In this document: positions 57,720-60,000 of the stretch, one piece after another | Numbering within the stretch: position 1 is the first letter of the stretch | How the letters are laid out: each line of letters opens with the position of its first letter | Assembly: GCF_963678635.1 (NCBI RefSeq) | Contig: NC_087062.1 | Span: 66,947,415-67,007,414, forward strand | Reading direction: 5' to 3' | Length of the DNA: 60,000 bases | Source of the DNA: Symsagittifera roscoffensis | Lineage: Eukaryota; Xenacoelomorpha; Acoela; Convolutidae | Made by a program: the position numbers and the translations under genes | The notes under the pieces: model-generated | What the model was told of the DNA's origin: nothing | Databases searched by the model: none | Seen by the model: the letters and a program-made list of their open reading frames with translations, nothing else

Positions 57720-59095
57720 ATGGATAATAATTGATTATATTGTCATTGTATAGCCAGTATCTATGAAATTGCAAAAATAATTGATTGTAATCCATAAAAA
57801 ATGGATTATAATCCATTATATTTTATATCAATATAATCGGTTTTAATCAATTATAATGGATTTTTTTCGAGAGGTTAGTCATGAAATTTACAACATATTC
57901 TCAAAGTTATCGCATTTCCTGTTTAGTGCAGTTGCTACGTATTAGGTTTCATAAAATGTTACATTTCAATTTTCCATTTTTTAAATAATTTTTGTCCTAT
58001 ATACCCCGTTTACCCCACCCCCCCCCCCTCCCCCACCTCCCTAAGGCCAGCCACCCCCCTACCTCCCTCCCAGTTTACCACAATCGCAATTCGCACCACC
58101 TTTTGGGGGACTATTTATTGGTAGACTTTGGGGAGGGGGTTTATGATTTACCCCCCCCCCCCCCAAAAAAAATAACCCTCCTCAATTTACCCCCCATCTC
58201 CCCCCTTACCCCGTTTACTGAACGTCGGGTCGGGGGGGGGGGGGGATGTGGTAAAATATGGGGGAAGGGAAACCTGAACAACTGAATCTACTCCCTCTCC
58301 CGTCCCCGTTCAAAATGGTAAACCAACTCGGGGGGGGGGGGGGGGGGGGGGAGAGAAGGTTTGGGAAAATGCCGATGGGGGCAAAGTGATGGGGGGGGGG
58401 TTAATTCGAGTAAGTTGCGAGTAGGCCGTGAGTAACGCAGAAAGGTTGCAAGTTTTGCAAATGATTTTGCAAAAAAATGTGTTCATTATAAACCGTTAAA
58501 TGGATTTTAAATGGAGTATAATCGATTATATTGTCATTTTATAGTCAATACCCATAAAGTTACATAAGTATTAGATTACAATCCATTAAATGGATTATAG
58601 TCCTAGTATTTTTTATATCATTAAAATCCATTATATTTAACTATAATCGATTCTAGTCCATTAAAACTCGATTATGATCATAAAAATTTTTATATAAACA
58701 TAATCCATTACAATCGATTATAGTCGATTATAATGGATTTTTTGAGAAGCTATTGGTAAATTTTTCAAATTTTGCAAGTTATCTGAGGAGGGATAAATTA
58801 GAGGTAGGAGTTTTTTGGGAACGAACAGTTTTTTTGGGGTTCTAAATTTGCAGATTGTTGACTTTTTAACAATTTGGTAAGATTTTGATATAATTGTGCA
58901 AGTTTTTTATCCAAATATTTCAAAAGTTTAATTTTCATGGAATTTTGTGGCCTAAAAAATTGTCTATATTGTCAAAAAAATGGATTATAATCGAGTTTTA
59001 AATATTGAAATTATCCATTATATTCCCCTAAAAGTCCATTTTCATGCTTGGATGGGTCATGCAAATCGATTATGTGAGTTACGTTTTGTGCCGAT
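57720..59095. repeat. Degenerate palindromic TAATCCATTATAATCGATTA repeats
   Basis: Three clusters (about 57725-57870, 58495-58745, 58978-59075) consist of alternating ATTATAATCC, TAATCGATTA and AATGGATT words. Because the words are self-complementary, single strands would fold extensively. Confidence 0.8.
58010..58400. repeat. C-rich and G-rich homopolymer zone
   Basis: Runs of C occur at 58018-58028 and 58151-58164. Runs of G occur at 58232-58245, 58330-58351 (about 22 bases) and 58392-58400. Open frames here are Pro-rich artefacts. The G runs could form quadruplexes, and run lengths are prone to sequencing error. Confidence 0.9.
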
Positions 59096-59149
59096 ATAAC
59101 GCATATTTCCCATGAAACTCCAGTGCGGGTACTTCAATAGTTCTCAAGT

Positions 59150-59225
59150 CAGGGCTGGGTAGGCTTTAGGGGTGGTTGGCAATTATGCCGAAACACCTCA
59201 GGGATTCGACTCCCTCATCAACCAG
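59150..59225 (+). other. tRNA-like sequence with B-box and CAACCA end
   Basis: GATTCGACTCC at 59202-59212 matches the RNA polymerase III B box in 10 of 11 positions. The stretch from GTGGTTGG to CATCAACCA has pairing ends and closes in CCA. No anticodon arm or A box can be drawn, so it is not a functional tRNA. A SINE head or tRNA-derived remnant is possible. Confidence 0.3.
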
Positions 59226-60000
59226 TGGGTTACCCCTTAGTATTTTTTTATGGCATCTATTTTAGGCTAACAAAGCCTAAAAAATTTCTAAAGGCGCCTT
59301 CAGCGCCAATAATTACTAATTTTGAAGGGGAGCGCACGCCGAAAACACGCTTTTTTGGCAACATTTTCCAAACAATTCTATTTTTTTGTCAAAATAGGGT
59401 CCTTATAGTCTTCTGGAAATGCTCCAAAAAAATCTATTCGGCCAACCTGCAAAAGTCTGCCGTGAAAAATATAAAATCCGCCTCCCTCTATTTGAGAAAA
59501 CCCTAGATTCACCCCTGTATTAGCGCAAAGCTCTAAATGCTCCAACTGCCTTATAAAGTCTGTTAGATAAGTTTTGAAATAACAATCAAGCGATATCCGA
59601 AAAAAGAAAAAAAAAGTTTTTTTTTTTAAATTGTCCCCAACATGCTATTTAAATAACAAAAGGACGAGTTAGTTTACTGCTTAAGCGTATAGGATTGAAA
59701 CATGTACTGGTAATTGGCCGAAACTTGACAATTTAGACCCTTAACTTCAAAAAAAATGATCCAGAACTCAAACCCACATAACTTAGAAAAAAGATAGCAG
59801 GTGAATTAAATGCTGAAACTCATAGTATCAATTACCGTCTAGGTCAGAGCATAATGTCTAGTGCAGTCATAATTATTAATTCGAATCATTTCTAATACGC
59901 TCAATGAAACATGTTGTAGAACATACATTTGTAAACTTAGTCAAAACTTTTTGTATTGGGGCGCCCTTTAATGTTTTGAATTCCCTTTAACGTTTTAACT
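59226..60000. other. Right end of the window, no gene seen
   Basis: AT-rich sequence with poly-A and poly-T tracts. The 93-codon frame at 59225-59506 has no recognisable domain. Confidence 0.4.

Larger units (their letters stand above)
57704..59129. mobile_element. Non-autonomous TIR element, 1.4 kb
   Basis: CCCGCACTGGAGTTCCATGG at 57704-57723 is matched in reverse complement by CCATGAAACTCCAGTGCGGG at 59110-59129, with one mismatch in 20. Inside there is no transposase frame. The content is palindromic ATTATAATCGATTATAATGG words, a direct internal repeat (57730-57830 against 58515-58620) and long C and G runs. No clear target duplication is visible at the edges. It fits a MITE or other non-autonomous DNA element. 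Confidence 0.65.

Noticed and set aside
58010-58320. Pro-rich 97-codon frame in the C-run zone (57992-58285)
   Set aside because: It is created by C and G homopolymers within the TIR element and has no protein-like complexity.
59150-59225. Functional tRNA gene
   Set aside because: No D arm, anticodon arm or A box can be drawn, and the T stem has mismatches. It is kept only as a tRNA-like remnant.
1-60000. CRISPR arrays, operons or bacterial contamination
   Set aside because: No regular spacer-repeat array, no Shine-Dalgarno-led gene clusters and no bacterial gene families are present. All recognised genes belong to eukaryotic retroelements.

Overview
The window is AT-rich invertebrate-type metazoan DNA, and nearly all of it is repetitive. 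No convincing single-copy host gene is visible. The evidence for a eukaryote is three LTR retroelement lineages (two Ty3/gypsy-like, one BEL/Pao), satellites, a (TA)n microsatellite, a TIR element and a consensus spliceosomal intron. I cannot name the species. The mix of BEL/Pao and very large env-bearing gypsy-like elements would suit nematodes, flatworms, arthropods or other invertebrates. A run of 200 N at 57049-57248 is a scaffold gap.

Layout. 1-1437: plain flank. 1442-20045: element 1, an 18.6 kb gypsy-like element with 408 bp LTRs that look identical and a 4 bp AAAG duplication, so a recent insertion. It carries a basic ORF, gag, a pol read in the -1 frame, two tiny hydrophobic ORFs, a Ser/Pro-rich ORF with no ATG, an envelope-like glycoprotein ORF and a 597-codon ORF of unknown function. 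Several of these overlap by a few bases. A 79 bp intron with a TACTAAC branch site follows the last ORF. 20050-30239: tandem and duplicated repeats. These are a TCGACC-rich minisatellite, an ~86 bp satellite, (TA)n tracts, a 16 bp minisatellite, a degenerate possible SGNH-like gene, and a 1.2 kb block present twice and interleaved with two copies of a BEL/Pao 5' end.

30240-52024: element 2, a 21.8 kb gypsy-like element of visibly higher GC, inserted in the gag gene of a BEL/Pao element (5' part 29717-30239, 3' part 52025-57048). Its LTRs differ by roughly 3% by eye, and its genes are broken by single stops and frameshifts. Its Pol ends in a macro-domain-like region. Downstream is a decayed reading frame of about 8.8 kb (41606-50395) containing a complete SGNH/GDSL esterase motif set and long stretches I do not recognise.

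57249-60000: flank with a 1.4 kb non-autonomous TIR element (57704-59129) full of ATTATAATCC-type palindromes and long G/C runs, then a tRNA-like B-box sequence.

Both giant elements pair an ordinary Gag-PR-RT-RH-INT core with 6-9 kb of extra coding sequence. In element 1 the extra genes look membrane and envelope related. In element 2 they look like enzymatic modules (ADP-ribose-type macro domain, esterase). These accessory regions are the most interesting content of the window.
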